The notes under the pieces are model-generated. The model ran no database searches, was not told the origin of the DNA, and saw only the letters and a program-made list of their open reading frames with translations. A DNA stretch of 30,082 nucleotides from a virus, in IMG/VR virus record IMGVR_UViG_3300028925_000675, positions 1 to 30,082 of that record; one strand, written 5' to 3'. Position numbers and translations under genes: made by a program. Positions 29,984 through 30,082 of this stretch are shown here, piece by piece (the stretch's first letter is position 1; the number at the start of each line of letters is the position of its first letter).

Positions 29984-30082
29984 TTTTTTATTTGTATAGT
30001 TCGTATAAGAACTTTTCCTGCTTAGTCATTCTTTTAAAATCTTGCTTAGTAGGAGTTGGTCTTTCTGAACTAAATTTATTTG
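29984..30082. repeat. Terminal direct repeat, right copy (circular closure)
   Basis: Identical to bases 1-99, so the last 99 bases are redundant. It carries a second copy of the scaffold protein's stop codon and C-terminal codons, just upstream of which (in coordinates) the major capsid gene starts. Joined as a circle, scaffold is followed at once by capsid. Confidence 0.95.

Noticed and set aside
1-30082. Long plus-strand open frames (for example 11469-12032, 10257-10652)
   Set aside because: All lie opposite well-supported minus-strand genes, have low-complexity products rich in S, L, F and T, and show no domain.
1-30082. CRISPR array, insertion sequence, integrase or att site
   Set aside because: No spaced direct repeats, transposase or recombinase motifs and no duplicated att-like core apart from the assembly overlap.

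Overview
The window looks like the complete circularly permuted genome of a small tailed phage of a Bacteroidetes (probably flavobacterial, probably aquatic) host. Bases 1-99 are identical to bases 29984-30082, so the unique genome is about 29,983 bp. DNA is very AT-rich and every supportable gene is on the minus strand, so transcription runs from high to low coordinates and through the junction. The host guess rests on a DUF3127-type OB-fold protein, AT-rich (TAAATAAATAAA-like) leaders with few Shine-Dalgarno sites, Bacteroidetes-type -7 boxes (TAnnTTTG) and several virion protein types I associate with flavobacterial siphophages. No integrase, excisionase, repressor, tRNA or CRISPR was seen; with a closed genome that argues for a virulent phage.

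Layout in transcription order. Early/replication region (22524 down to 13971): a 292-bp non-coding stretch with a host-like promoter and a 13-bp-stem structured RNA, small accessory genes, ERF recombinase, DUF3127 OB-fold protein, a DnaA domain-IV-like protein, a winged-helix replisome organiser, a 39-aa lipoprotein, a PP-loop (PAPS reductase-like) protein, a DPPY DNA methyltransferase, a degenerate NinG, a sigma-factor-like protein and zinc-ribbon/DUF3310 proteins. Packaging cassette (13941-10811): ParB/Srx-like protein, TAGT/GREB1-like glycosyltransferase, TerS and TerL, with overlapping ends. Tail region (10690-1473): tail assembly chaperone G with a -1 frameshift product GT, neck/tail-completion proteins, tail hub proteins, a YadA-like fibre protein and the tape measure. 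Head region (1425-5, then 29960-24176 across the junction): XkdF-like protease, scaffold, major capsid protein, probable tail tube, adhesin-like proteins, portal and head-tail connector. Lysis region (24115-22447): two small membrane proteins, a DUF5675 protein, a metallophosphoesterase and a 25-aa membrane peptide.

How it may work together: early genes start from a host-type promoter near 22300; the sigma-like protein at 15183-15749 may then switch on late genes. Five copies of an identical 11-mer, TCTATTATATA on the minus strand, sit just upstream of ParB, chaperone G, protease, scaffold and a structural gene. In four of them AAATAAA lies exactly 11 nt further upstream, a bipartite late-promoter signature. 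The most interesting biochemical candidate is the ParB-TAGT pair fused into the terminase operon, in a genome that also has a PP-loop enzyme and a methyltransferase but no visible TET/JBP oxygenase. It may be a DNA modification system whose substrate is not evident from the sequence.
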